Positions 52,769 to 64,000 of a DNA stretch of 64,000 nt are shown in pieces. The position numbers were made by a program, and so were the translations under genes. Every line of letters begins with the position of its first letter. The first letter of the stretch is position 1. Source of the stretch: Spodoptera frugiperda (Eukaryota > Arthropoda > Insecta > Lepidoptera > Noctuidae); NCBI RefSeq assembly GCF_023101765.2, contig NC_064226.1, positions 1,480,001 through 1,544,000 of the forward strand, read 5' to 3'. Under the pieces are notes generated by a model that saw only the letters and a list, made by a program, of their open reading frames with translations, had not been told where the DNA came from and did not search any database.

Positions 52769-52920
52769 TCTTAGATACTAATATTACGAGTATAAATGCA
52801 AAAGTTTGGCTGGATCGTGATGAAATTTGGAATAGTGATAGATTATTCCCTGGAATTAAGCATAGCTACTTTTTATCCCATGGGAACGTAGCGTAGGCGA
52901 AGCCTCTGACAGTAGCTAGT
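52769..52920 (+). mobile_element. Helitron-like element
   Basis: Starts TCTTAGATACTAATATTACG (preceded by A) and ends GGCGAAGCCTCTGACAGTAGCTAGT. The interior has AAATGCAAAAGTTTGGCTGGATCGTGATGAAATTTGG, colinear with 57959-58115. Non-coding. Confidence 0.65.
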
Positions 52921-52975
52921 GTACAAATAAATAATACTCCATACAATCCTAAGAGAACTTAAAATCAAGTTCACT

Positions 52976-53010
52976 AATCAGACGTGCAATCACTCGACCA
53001 TTAATTTATT
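52976..53010 (-). repeat. SINE head scrap
   Basis: Minus strand TTAATGGTCGAGTGATTGCACGTCTG resembles the A-box region of the first SINE family. Too short for more. Confidence 0.35.
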
Positions 53011-53534
53011 CGTAGTAATTAATGTTAATTCAATATCTATATTATTAATTGTTATTGCCTATAAATCTCCGTTTTTATTTTACATTTGGACAAGGACAAC
53101 TACTTTTTTTGTGTATGGTGTAAGTGTATCTAAAACCTTTTGCTATTATCTACAAAGTTCCGAATCGCTTTATTTTTTTCCCGGGAAGTATCAGTTAATA
53201 AAAATAGTCTATTAAATTATTCCTCTGCTTACCTATTCTTTTCATAGGTATTATATAATTTCCTTGAATAAAGTAAGTAAAATTACATAATTGTTAGCAA
53301 CTAATAGTACATTTTCAGTCGATAACCTAACGCTTAACCGACTTGTTCTTTTCATAACAAACAAATACAGTTCGATACTATAGTATATAGTGTATACAGT
53401 AATAGTGCGGTTTGTATGTGTGTGTAGAAGTCGGCTCGCGAAAAGGTAACCTTGGTACAAAAATATGTGTACAGTAACCGGCGATAAATATTGCACATCG
53501 ATCTTTAGAAAGATATAATCGGACAAGTCACCGC

Positions 53535-53990
53535 GTATACTGCTCATGATTATGAGCCGTTATAATTAGTTAAGCACTTTCCGAATATTTTTATAATAAC
53601 TATCGTGAGACATACATACATAAATTAAGGACATCGACGAATTGATGTCGTCGCGCAAGCCTACGGATGAAGAGTCCCTCTGTGACTCGAAACTAATAGA
53701 GATTAAATTAATTATTATGACTCATCTGTTTTGACGAGGAACTACTAGTTTAAATTAATGAGCAGCATTCGACACGACGCGGCGATTGTCGCGCTGCTAC
53801 TGACTACTACTGTAGCAGCGCGACAATCGCCGCGTCGTGTGTCGCGGAATGCTGCTCATGAATACGAGCCTCTAGAGACCTCGAGTAACTCGAAACGATA
53901 ACATAATAATTAATTTAGTATGTCTCACGAAAGTTACAATAAAATAATAGAGATTAGCTCCTTTAATTTATGTGAGTAAACCGTGATTTT
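53535..53990. mobile_element. Nested palindromic MITE cluster
   Basis: Outer inverted phrases ATCGTGAGACATAC (53603) and GTATGTCTCACG (53907-53918) flank further family phrases (GATGAAGAGTCCCTCTGTGACTCG at 53668; TACGAGCCTCTAGAGACCTCGAG at 53863; GAGTAAACCGTGATTTTT at 53974) and the long hairpin at 53758-53859. The same vocabulary occurs at 30378, 34480 and 38460. It looks like at least two insertions of one family, one within the other. Confidence 0.65.
53758..53859. repeat. Long hairpin, 29-bp perfect inner stem and 13-bp outer stem
   Basis: Positions 53772-53800 pair perfectly with 53812-53840 around the 11-nt loop TGACTACTACT. Outside a small asymmetric bulge (1 against 6 nt), ATGAGCAGCATTC (53758-53770) pairs perfectly with GAATGCTGCTCAT (53847-53859). 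The inner stem is GC-rich (ACGACGCGGCGATTGTCGCG). Confidence 0.92.
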
Positions 53991-54054
53991 TATTTCGCTT
54001 TCCGAATAATTAAATATTTAAAAATAAATGTTTTGTAACAATAAATGATCGCAA

Positions 54055-54118
54055 ATTTTGTCGTTCAAAAGTGCCTTCCTGGTCTATTTGAAATAAATAA
54101 TTTTGACTTTGACTTTTG
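54055..54118 (+). repeat. LINE 3' tail, plus strand
   Basis: TTCAAAAGTGCCTTCCTGGTCTATTTGAAATAAATAATTTTGACTTTGACTTTT is the sense version of the tail seen on minus at 8875; such 'gtctatttgaaataaatgattttgactttgactt' ends are common in Lepidoptera. A GC patch (GTCGGGTCGCCGCGGGCGGGG) lies just after, at 54182-54202. Confidence 0.65.
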
Positions 54119-54319
54119 GCAATATAACACGAAAATGTTTTTTAAAAGTCGATGTGCAATAACTATCGCCTGGTACTGTAAGTCGGGTCGCCGCGGGCGG
54201 GGTCTGGTTTGGAGTTCGTTAAGAATTTTCTTGAGGTCCTTTTTTAAGTGTTGGTTTAGGACCGAGGGCTATCACAGCGGATCCAAGTTCAATCGGTTGA
54301 TGATTAAAATGTATTTTTA

Positions 54320-57300
54320 ACTGAAGTGGTGACATTTTTATGGTAGGGTTGATTTTGCGATATTTTTTGTCATATAACTCAGATTCGAAGTGGATTTTTA
54401 AACTGAGATTTTGCTGAGATTTTAGTTTTGGATACTGAATTACATCATTTTTGTCACAATGAATGTAGGTAAACGTAAATTGTTAATTGAAATATTGTTA
54501 CAGTTCTAGGTAAATGAGACGAAACTTACCGTATACCAGGCACAATTCCTACAACTTAATTGACATGAGACTCACATCTTCTGGCTCAGCGTTAGTGTAC
54601 GAGTATAGTATACCAATAAAGTAGCTTAATAACAATTAAAATAGAACATGCAGAACCTAATACAACAATCCATTTACACTTGACACAATTCCTTGTAAGT
54701 TTTTTGTTATATTTTTTATGTTGTTCGTACCCGATGCTGTTACTGATAGATCTATCTTTTGCCCCGTGATTGTTTAGGTACCAGCCTTTTTATACAGTAC
54801 ACAAGGACCTGCCAATTATGACCGAAAAATGTTAACTGTATCGGTGATGAAGATATCAATCTAAAGATTTTGTATGATTTATTGAATCGACTTTGTAAGA
54901 ATTTGGTTGGGAATTTTGTGCGGATAGAAGGACCAATTTTGTTTTGGTTTGTTCAGCTTTGCATATTACAGATCAGGTATTCTAAAAGGCAATGCATTTT
55001 AACCGAAACCTTGAAGATGAAATGATGAATTTGTAGGAAGTAAAGAAGTTTTTTAAAAATAATTGATAAATATTTAATATATCGATGTCGTTTGCAACAA
55101 TGTTGCAATGCGAAGACAATAAAATTTCATATACCGATTATTTTTAATCCAATTATGGTAAAGATATATAATGTGTATAAAAGAGCTACGAGGAAATAGT
55201 ATGATGTGTATTGTGTATGTTTTATTTGGTTCAAAACAGGAGTAAATCTTGGTATTCCATATAAAGATTATGTCGTATATGTTGTGATTTAGTTTACCAT
55301 ACACCCTGACTGTTACATCTGTCTACATATATTACAATCGCTACAAGTGTATTATATTCCTAACTAAACAACACATATTCCCAGATTCATATTGCAACCA
55401 ATTTGTAGCCTATTTGATATATTCTAGTAAGTACTCGTACGACAAACAGTGTCCGTTGCATCAGTTTTTGTGCCTCGTTAACGAGCAATGGAGATGAATG
55501 GTGGCGCTAGTCACCGGTTTCTTAAACCACACTCATGATGTGATAAAGATTTATGAGGAACGGGTTTATATCATTTAGGTGTTCCTCTCTGATATAATCT
55601 AGACAAATAAATGCTTCTTAGATAAATTAAATAGAAAATGTTGGAAAACGAGGTATTTCAAAACAAGATAAGAATTGTATTTCAGAAGTTGAATGTTTAT
55701 AGTTAGAAATTGACAAATTATATGAATGTCTATTTTTGGTTGGTAATAAATATTATTAACATGGAAACTGTAGATTGGCGTTTCTTCATCTTAGGGTGAA
55801 AAAAATTGGTAGACGATGGCTTGTGTGCAAGAATTACAGTAGATGTAATGAACGTTTACAAAGAATGAATGAAAATAAAAATGGTCATGATACTCTACAA
55901 ACGAAAGGACCACAAAAAGTTTAAAGAACTGCAAAGGACCACGCAAGAGTTTCTGCGAAATGTGATTCAAAGCGTATAACGTAACTAAAGGATGCCTATA
56001 GCAATTGAACTCAGAACAAGCATATTGACTAAGAATTACACCTACAGGAAAATACTCCGAGATTATGTTTCATAGGCCCTAAGATTTAAGTGGCTTTGTG
56101 CATTAAATTGAAATATTATGCCGTAATCGGTGGTTTTATTTACAAAATGCTTTTAGTAGTTAGTTATAAATAACACCAGTTAAGTTAGTACACATTTCTT
56201 GTAATTTTCTTGCTTATCTAAATTTGGTTTTGTGCAATTAAGATTTAAAAACATTTAAGAAGAATTTAGTGAAAGTCTTTATGCAACCATTGGTCCTATT
56301 AAATTTAAATATCTCTTTATTGTTCCTTTTCAAGTACACGAATGGCAACAGTGAAAGGTCCGTAATTTTCGTATCGAAAGACCACAGAGGCCAGATAAGT
56401 GATTCCGCGAAAATGACGCGTAAAACCGCATATCGCTTAATTGACCTTTGAGCGAGGGATTAACCGCGAGCTTGGTTCAGACGTTCGCAGTAATACTATG
56501 TTAGGTGAACTGTATGTCTGTGACAAACAGACAGAAATATATGACACTAATTTAATGTGTTGAGTACACATTGTTGGTTTACAAAAAATGTTTGACAAAT
56601 AAGTATGCCACAATAATTATTGATTAGTGTTATGATGTAACTGAATGAAATACTGATCTGTATTTTTCTATAACAATGAGATAATATTCAATTAAAATAC
56701 ACTTGTATAAGCAAGTAATTTTAAGTAAGCAAAACAGTAGACACTAGTCAAAATTTCTGTAAACTGGTCCTTGTTTCAACACATGTACCTAAGGACCAGA
56801 ATAATTTCCACACAGAAAAAAAAATCCGAAAAAATATTCACACTGAAGTGTTAAGAAAATATTGACACAGACAAAGTCGGGGGCAAGAGCAGCAGAATTA
56901 TAATACCGTTATCTAGCAAGCTGAGCGGAATTATCTAAAGCCATAGGGGCCATGGCATGATGAATGGGTGCGGGATATTCGTGATTTTCATTTATCATCG
57001 TCTTTGCCAGTTCAGATACACCGCTACAATTAACGGGTTTTGTACAATTTTGTATCTCACTATCTACAACAGTACAGTGGCAAAGATAAGTTATCTGAGA
57101 GACAATTTAGATGACACGCTTTTAGCTGTGAAGTTGTACGCTTAAAGTTTTGCTCAGAGTAAACCGATGAAGATGACGATAATAGTTTACCTGAGTCGCC
57201 TTTTTTCGAAACTGAGGATTTTCATAAATGAAATATAAAATTATTTTTTTACGTACACGTTCTAATACCCATAAACAAAAGTGCACATACAATGTAACAC

Positions 57301-57950
57301 CCACTTTTCACCAGTTATGTTTTGCCTCTAATGTTCATTACTGAGAAAAAATATTTGTTTTTATTTCTATTTGACCAAAGATTTAAAACTTGACTTTGAA
57401 TTGTCAAGGGTCGCCTGTCTATTATTTTAAAAGAATATTTAATAAAGAGGTCAGTTTGATTTCACAGAAAAGACGAACCGTTTCACGGAAAACAGGACCC
57501 ACTTCAAAGAAGGGTTGGAAAGGGCTGCGAGGCTGTAACAAAAGTTCCTGTAACAACAGTATATGAAGAGTATTTAGTAAGACTTTGTTGTGATATCTCG
57601 ACCCTTTCACGAAGATCACATGGAAACTGAAACATTGACGACCCTTGGACGAGATTTCCTTGTATGTCTCTATATATTGCGTAGGTTACATATTAAGATT
57701 GGTTTGTTATATTTGATGTTGTAATGTGAACCTAAAGCAGTAAGTAGACGGTTTAGTTTTATTTGACACACACAGTTTTTTTATCAAAAAGTTATAGCGT
57801 ATAAGTGTTTCACAGAAAAGACACAACAAAAAGTGGTATAAATACATATTACAGTATTGAATATTAAAATGTAACAGTTTCAAAGTTATTGGCGTGAAAA
57901 TAGTTCTGTTTAAAAATACTACTACTTTATTGAAAAAAATGTTAAATGGG
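54320..57950. other. Long non-coding stretch
   Basis: About 3.6 kb with no gene, RNA or repeat I can support. Frames at 55074-55304, 56269-56451 and 57122-57619 are chance-like. Confidence 0.4.
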
Positions 57951-57958
57951 CCACCGTA

Positions 57959-58115
57959 TCAATATTACAAATGTTTGGATGTTTGGATGTTTGTCTGTTA
58001 ATCTACTGAAACTACCGAATGGATTTTGATAAAATTTGGTATACAGACAGCTGACTCGGATGATAGGATACTTTCTATCCCACGAACGCGGGCGAAGCCG
58101 CTGGCAGAAACTAGT
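57959..58115 (+). mobile_element. Helitron-like element, best 3' end
   Basis: Begins TCAATATTACAAATG and ends GAACGCGGGCGAAGCCGCTGGCAGAAACTAGT. The 3' hairpin GCGGGCGAAGCCGC sits about a dozen bases before the terminal CTAGT, as expected. The interior phrase CTACCGAATGGATTTTGATAAAATTTGGTATACAGACAGCTGACTCGGATGATAGGATACTTTCTATCCCAC is typical of the lepidopteran family. Confidence 0.7.
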
Positions 58116-58119
58116 AAGT

Positions 58120-59150
58120 AATAAACAAGGCAAAATTAAAGTTTTCGAAACTAATCTTAAACTATTTCATCAAAATTCATAGCTTGTACTCCCATCAGTG
58201 TGCAATCAATTTGGAATGTAAATCGCGTCTGTTGAAGTATTCAATTTATTTCACTTTAAACTTAATTTTATTCGCAGATATTTTGAAGTGAACCACCTGT
58301 TTTGAAGGCGGGGCTGTAATTGCTACCGAGTTCACTCTCAACGAACTTTAGGATTCAATTAAAGGCGTGGTATTGGAGTCAACAGGATATCGGCTTGTTT
58401 ACAAAATTGTGAACCAGGTGTCAATTTGTACTTGTGTACTAGAAGTACTTCTACTATGTACTATGTAGTTGGTCCTAATGGGTGTTGGTATTGTTGTGAT
58501 GTAGATTTGATATTATGTTGAGAGTCGATTAGTAGGTGAGCTTTAATGGTAATGTACAACTCATAGTCGTATTAAATATTATTTTACTATAATTTATGAA
58601 TTTTTATTTTACCTTTAAGAAACAACAAAAGAGAACACTGAAGACGAACCCAGAACCTCACTATAAATACGACAAGGAACAAACTGTTAAGACTAAGGTC
58701 CCGTTTTGAGATCCTACTTAATTAAGTTACGCCTTTTGCTTGTTCTGTTCTAAGTTTTGAGATACAAAATAGCAACAAAATATTTTCAAGATCAGATTCA
58801 CATTTTATAGGCAATATTTTAGTGGGCCTGGGAAACAAAAAACGTCGTAACCACACAAAATGCCTCGGGTCGTAGATATATTAGAAATTACTTATTCGAG
58901 CGGGACCAATCTATAATTATACATTAGCCGAGACAAGATTAGGTCAGGCCCTATGTTTTAACGGTTTGTGAATGTCAGCACTTTGACGGAAGGCCCATAA
59001 AGATTGTCACGGTCTGGTCCAATTAAGAGAATGTCCAGTTAATCTTGACCTGTGGTAAAAAACAAAGACAGTTATAAATGTTCTGGATAAAAGTTATTTG
59101 ACGTGTCTACATGGGATTGGCAATCTAATTGCCTGTCAAAATAAAATGGT
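58120..59150. other. Non-coding stretch
   Basis: 58930-59050 (CGAGACAAGATTAGGTCAGGCCC, GACGGAAGGCCCATAAAGATTGTCACGGTCTGGTCC) is unique-looking sequence of mixed composition; no coding frame. Confidence 0.35.
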
Positions 59151-59154
59151 CAAT

Positions 59155-59260
59155 CTCAATGCATGACGTGACGTGCAATGAAGTGACGTCAAACTGACAT
59201 TGACAGTGACATATCTGACGTTTTGAAATGTCAGTAGCTCGGTAGCCATGTTATGTTTGG
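59155..59260. promoter_or_regulatory. TGAC-dense patch with CRE palindrome
   Basis: CATGACGTGACGTGC..GTGACGTCAAACTGACATTGACAGTGACATATCTGACGTTTTGAAATGTCAG packs about eight TGAC cores, including the palindrome TGACGTCA (59184-59191), into 75 bp. A regulatory role is speculative. A second, weaker set (AACTGTCATTTGACAGCC, AATGTCAAAACG) lies at 59625-59655. Confidence 0.25.
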
Positions 59261-60145
59261 ATGGTAACGTTGATTGATTTGATGTTTTCACGTGAAAGTT
59301 GTTTTGACCTTTAGTTGCAGTTGAATAAATCTGTTATTTATTTACTTGTCGGAGTCATATTCACTGTTGATCTTTGAAGGTGAAGGACATAAGTATGATA
59401 TAATAATAGGTGTAATAAAATAGTTTCAAATATTTTAATTCCAGCTTAAGATGCATATTTTCATTTTAAGCACACATTTTATTTTGGTTCTCGCAGTCAA
59501 TGATTAATATTCGAAACTCTAATTAATTATGAATCTCTTTTAAATGATCAAATATGTCAACATAAATGTACTGCTACAAATTAATCACTTTAAACTAAAG
59601 TAACTTGATTTTAAAATGTAAACTGTCATTTGACAGCCAATAAATGTCAAAACGAACGCATTACGGCTGAAATATTGATCATTTTGCGCGTATATTTTGG
59701 TTATGGCGACAACATATATGGGTATACACGATAGCGTATTGTATAATGGCTTGTAAAAGCAATAATTTTAAATGAACGTATAGGTTTTAGTGAATGTTTG
59801 TACAAATAAGGGAAGTCTCTTATCAGGTGCTGTAATAGTATGTTCAAACCTATACGTAATGCCATTTTAAAGGTGACTGGAATGTTGTATAGTAAAACGA
59901 AATAGTTTTTGACCTATTGGCCTAATATAATGGAATTGAACACACATACACGAATGCAGTTTCTGTTCAGACTCACTGCAATAAAATTTAAGGGATCGTA
60001 GCAATTAGGAAAAAATTACTTAAAGGCAATAAACTAGGTATGTATTGCAATTACAACAATAACACCACCAATTTTTAAGAATCAAGCAAAATATTTAATG
60101 TGAAGAAGTCGGACAGTGGTGGGCAAAATCACTATATAGTAATAC
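59261..60145. other. Non-coding stretch
   Basis: Nothing beyond the TGACA-type phrases already noted. Confidence 0.35.
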
Positions 60146-60149
60146 ACTC

Positions 60150-60297
60150 AACGTCTATAGACGATGCGGCAGGGCCAGAAGGAGAAAGCGGGATGAACTT
60201 GACGCTTATGAAAAGGATAGGCCACGATCTTCATGACGTTTAGTGGAAGGAGGGTAGGGAGGCCTTTGCACAAAAGTGGGACGATCATAAGTAAAAA
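60150..60297 (+). pseudogene. LINE reverse-transcriptase C-terminal fossil
   Basis: The plus strand reads RARRRKRDELDAYEKD, then, after frameshift and stop, WKEGREAFAQKWDDHK and a TAA. This matches the very common lepidopteran non-LTR retrotransposon end (R-R-x-x-R-W-x-D-[DE]-L-D-A-...-W-x-x-x-x-E-A-F-A-Q-Q-W). Only about 50 residues of the extreme C terminus remain, broken in at least two places. The minus-strand frame over it (60148-60336) is a shadow. Confidence 0.7.
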
Positions 60298-60299
60298 TA

Positions 60300-61350
60300 T
60301 AAGTGACCGTCTGTCGATCAGTTCCCTAGTTAACATCAGAATTTACTGTGAAAACAACTAAGGAACGATGGTTTAAACTCACTAACAATAACATACAAGT
60401 GCTTAAGTCACTAATCTAATAAGATAAATAATTTTAACATATTCGTAAATATCATTTAAAATCACATTAAGTGAAATAAATGTACAACCATTTACTCCTT
60501 AGGGCTAAGTTACTGTGATGGGTGAATACGCATATTTGTGCTTAAGTTAAGCTGATGTTACTGAGGGCCTTATTTAAGCGATAAATGAAGGATAAGTATA
60601 ATAACTTTACATACAATGAATGGGCCAGGATTAAGTTTAAGTTATGGAAATGCGCGCGCACTGAGAAAATCCTCGCCTCCTTGTATGTTTTATTTCAAGT
60701 GTATTTTTACTTAGGTATGAACGTAAACACGTTTTTTGTTATGATAAGCATTATTCTTAAACATACCAGATATATTTTTAGCTAGCTTATTGCTCTTATT
60801 CGTCTAAATATATATATTTTTTACAATTTGTTGTTGATAATTGGTAATACAAAAATTGACAAAAAATACGTAACTTGAAATCAATAACTTAACCCAGTTC
60901 AATGATTCGTCACTTATGATAAACATTAAACTTATCCAAATAAAATGAGTGAAGTACTTAATCTTTAACTTAAGTTAAAAATAGTCCATTGATTAGTCAG
61001 TACCATGTTTTATTAGGCCATAAAAAATAAAACTAAGTGTGTCTAGACGTTAGATACTATAAAAGTGATTGGTACCAAAGCGTCGTGAACGGTCTCCGTT
61101 AGGAAATAACATTTTATTTGTTACTGCTAACAAATTTTATCGAAATTCCTAATAGGGAATGGTTCGGGGAATTTGTAGAGGGAACTAAGGTGGCGGGGCG
61201 CCGAAACCAGATGTCAGGAAAATTGTAGTTAATGTGGATGTTGTGATGATCTCTCTGTTGTTTATGTAAATACGAATGAATTTTCTATGAACGCGGGTAG
61301 GACTGTAAACGAAACGCTGAAAACGACAGCGTATCTAATTACGGTTTCTA
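60300..61350. other. Non-coding stretch
   Basis: No gene. TATATATATTTTTT near 60810 is simple A+T sequence. Confidence 0.4.
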
Positions 61351-61354
61351 TTTT

Positions 61355-61450
61355 TAGGGTTCCGTAGCTAAATGACAAAAAACGGATCCCTTATAGATTT
61401 GTCATGTCTGTCTGTCTATCTGTTTTGTAATGTTCAGGATGCTTGAACAT
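61355..61450 (+). repeat. Interspersed repeat (GGGTTCCGTAGC...)
   Basis: TTAGGGTTCCGTAGCTAAATGACAAAAAACGGATCCCTTATAGATTTGTCATGTCTGTCTGTCTATCTG follows the common lepidopteran phrase 'agggttccgta.c....aaaaaacgg.accct...gtctgtctgtct'. Confidence 0.6.
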
Positions 61451-62225
61451 TTCGTTAGTTTAATTAGAAACTTTTATTATTTTAAACAGCAATTAGTTAA
61501 CAAATTAGAAGATATTTCTAGTATTAAAAACAATGACGATTGAAATTACTACATATAGTTGAAATGTACCTATATACATACAATACATACATACATTGAT
61601 AAAACATACTTACCATTTATAATATCATACTACATTTCATTCTGAACGTATAAATCAATATCAACCTTCAATAAACAGCCTCCACTACAATTTACAACCG
61701 CTAGTTTCAAGGCCCCATTCTTAAAATAGCCTTTGTATCGGCCCTCGAATGTTTATAAAGTAAGATTTAAATGCTACAAGAACGAATTGCCATTGTTCAG
61801 GAGATAAGCCGTTACGGAGGCGGACTAACTGTCTCGTAGATAAGACAAAGATTCAGATAATAAGCTAGGGAAGCATTGTGGGTGCGCTCCATTTAAAATT
61901 ATCCTAGACTCCAGCCTGCATTGTTTACAAATTATTATCCCAAATCAATGTTGCAGCCTTTCTTTATTAGGATCGTTGGTTGTTGGGTGATAATCTACAA
62001 TAGGGTTTGCGAGTAGTTCGTCTTTACTCCTTATAGAGAGAAACTCTTAGCAGGATTTAAGCAAATAAGCAAAGGTTGCTTGTATGTAATGAAATAGCTG
62101 TAGTAGCAATTCCAATTCATTCATATTTACGAGTTAGACGAGATTATGCCTGAAAACATTTCTCATTCTACGCCTGGGATAATAAGGATATTCAAAGATT
62201 ACTTACTTACCTTAGTGGTTACAAC
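61451..62225. other. Non-coding stretch
   Basis: Nothing recognised. Confidence 0.4.
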
Positions 62226-62230
62226 AACAA

Positions 62231-62318
62231 CGTTATGCCTTTTATTCTCGAAGGGGTAGACAGAGGTGCATCTGTACAGTCGCACTTGCGATCCCAGGTC
62301 CAACGAGTCAATCAAACC
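62231..62318 (-). repeat. tRNA-derived SINE, internally deleted
   Basis: The 3' tail CGTTATGCCTTTTATTCTCGAAGGGGTAGACAGAGGTGCA is joined to CAGTCGCACTTGCGATCCCAGGTCCAACGAGTCAATCAAACCC, the tRNA-head side. The body between is missing, as in the copy at 25861-26012, but with a different junction. Confidence 0.65.
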
Positions 62319-62319
62319 C

Positions 62320-64000
62320 TAGTATGGTTTTCATAGTATTTTTCCCTTACTTGGTTTACTCGCGATCTTATGTAATTGAGACCTCAGATCTATATTTACC
62401 ACCGAAATCATAGATTTAACTATAAAATCTAGGGTATTAAATAGCGTTCATAACAAAGACACCTTATCCCAACAATAACTATTTTACTACCCTGTAACTC
62501 GATATGTTTTCGAAACACTAACAATAAATAAAGCAGTTTTATGTACGTTTGTTATCGTTACTTCAGCAATTCACAATAGTTGTGTACCAATAATATAAAT
62601 TAGGATTATAAAAATATATCTCAGTACATAGACCATTAAAATAACTACCAGATTTGTCGTCCTATTGTAATAATCAAAATAATATTCTAGATACAAAATC
62701 ACTTTGAAGACAAAGGCCGAAAGCCGAAACCAGAATTGCTTTCTTATACAAGTTGATTTATAACTCAATAAACAAATTAACTCATGAAAAGTAAACCTTC
62801 GTTATAAACATAAGTACTTAAGCCGAAACCAGAAATTGAGAGCAATACTACCTATAACAGTCCGTCGTAAATCGGCACTAGTATTTTATGGGTAACACAA
62901 ATGGTTACTGTTAACATGAAATCTTTGAAAATTATCCTTTTAATGTTTTCTCTTTATATGGCTTCGATATTGTTGTGTATATAAATGTATAAACATAAAA
63001 TACTGTCTTGTTAGTGTTACCTCTTATAACTTTTGAGATCGTAAACGAGAATCATAGTAGATAGAAGCTACCTACTATGATAGTGTATGATATCAAGTAA
63101 TTTTGTTTGTTTGACATTAAACCAATGCAGTGCAGATATTATTCTTTTACAACAAACACTATCTACCTTAAAGTTATTGTATGTGTAGAAAGGAAGTGAC
63201 TTTAATAGTTAATACGACTATTGATGTCATACTGTCAGTCCTGTTTTCTTCTTATAAGACTAGTTTCAATACAAGCTACGTCATTCTATCTATTCGTACC
63301 GTTTTGTATTAACACCCGTATCAAGTCAAAATAAAGACTTCTATATGAAATTAGTGATGGGACCAGTTAATGGTCGGAAAAGAGATAGGCCGAAAGCCGA
63401 AACCATTATTTTCCGTACCATTTTAATGTGAAAATGAAATCTGAAGTTTTCAAAGGGATATAATGCTTTGTGAACACCATTATATCTTAGATGTGAGTTA
63501 GGCTTGACACATGAATGTTCCATTATAACTAAGAGCTTTGATATTTTGCTCTTTTGTCGTAACTCATGGAAATAAGTTTATCTTTTGACGTGACGGTTAT
63601 TATTATACGAATATAGTGCTTTTTGATGTTTCTGGTTTGTTAATGAAAATCGCACTACGCCTTTGATGTAGTAATTAAGCGATCAGCCGAGATCTCGATA
63701 GACAGGTTTGTTTTGTATTTAATGAAGCTGTATTGGATGGTAAAATATTATATATCAATAAATATAGAAGGAATCTTTGACGTAGATGGTGGTATCTAAA
63801 CTGTAGGCATATTAGGCTTTTGATTTGGTTCTGGTTAATTAAATATTTTCTGTAGGACTCTATAATTAATAAAAGCAAAGTATCCTAGGCTTAGTAACCG
63901 TACCAGTGATTCCTTATCCTTTTTTCATTTCGATCCTTTTTTCTAAGCAGAGTTGAAAATTTTTAATAGTCAGCATCTTATACGAGTAGCAAATATTTTG
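62320..64000. other. Non-coding stretch with a recurring GGCCGAAAGCCGAAACCA phrase
   Basis: The phrase GGCCGAAAGCCGAAACCA occurs at 62715-62732 and 63388-63405, and AGCCGAAACCAGAA at 62821. Around the last copy AATGGTCGGAAAA (63369) and TTTTCCGTACCATT (63409-63422) form an imperfect inverted pair. It may be the remains of a MITE family. No gene. Confidence 0.45.

Noticed and set aside
1..64000. CRISPR array, bacterial operon, phage or plasmid system
   Set aside because: No regularly spaced direct repeats with unique spacers, no long ORFs or ribosome-binding sites; the sequence is eukaryotic non-coding DNA.

Overview
The window looks like non-coding DNA from an animal nuclear genome, most probably a moth or butterfly and perhaps a noctuoid moth. 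It is A+T-rich. No open frame is both long and protein-like, and there are no operons or bacterial signals. It is studded with short interspersed repeats whose wording I recognise from memory as typical of Lepidoptera: tRNA-derived SINEs with GGTTCGATTCCC B boxes, LINE 3' tails, Helitron-like ends closing on CTAGT, and palindromic MITEs. The species was not given and could not be checked. No host protein-coding exon could be supported, so this is probably intergenic DNA or a long intron.

Layout. 1-6.5 kb: a fold-back Tc1/mariner-type element (1149-3052) whose two arms are inverted copies of a transposase 3' half. Next comes an inverted 155-bp pair (3430/6401) enclosing convergent tRNA-like sequences, two very A+T-rich blocks and a Tc1-like DNA-binding-domain fossil. 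6.5-12 kb: a pogo-like element with TA target sites and a Psq-type helix-turn-helix relic (7361-8444), a LINE tail and a clean Helitron-like element (10382-10575). 12.8-14 kb: an odd composite of 'TTTGGCATAAT' phrases, a GC-rich core, a 19-bp minisatellite and three 78-bp tandem units. 14-25 kb: SINE relics, two LINE-tail families and a tandemly duplicated SINE segment (22836-23181). 25-32 kb: a 234-bp hAT-type MITE with perfect 8-bp target duplications, a cluster of ATCGAT/TATCGATA sites (27437-27545) and more repeats. 33-42 kb: LINE tails, a LINE tail nested inside a MITE, and several GC-rich islands.

42.8-43.84 kb holds the best-preserved element: a miniature LTR retrotransposon of 1041 bp with two near-identical ~248-bp LTRs, a GATG target duplication, a primer-binding site matching the 3' end of tRNA-Trp, a polypurine tract, and only 544 bp of non-coding interior. 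44-64 kb: SINEs, MITEs, a 29-bp perfect-stem hairpin (53758-53859), two more Helitron-like copies, a LINE reverse-transcriptase C-terminal fossil (60150-60297), and long stretches where I see nothing.

No genes here work together as a system. The biology is mobile-element archaeology: non-autonomous DNA transposons, SINEs and a miniature LTR element that would all need enzymes encoded elsewhere. A few GC-rich or motif-dense patches may be regulatory. Those are flagged at low confidence.
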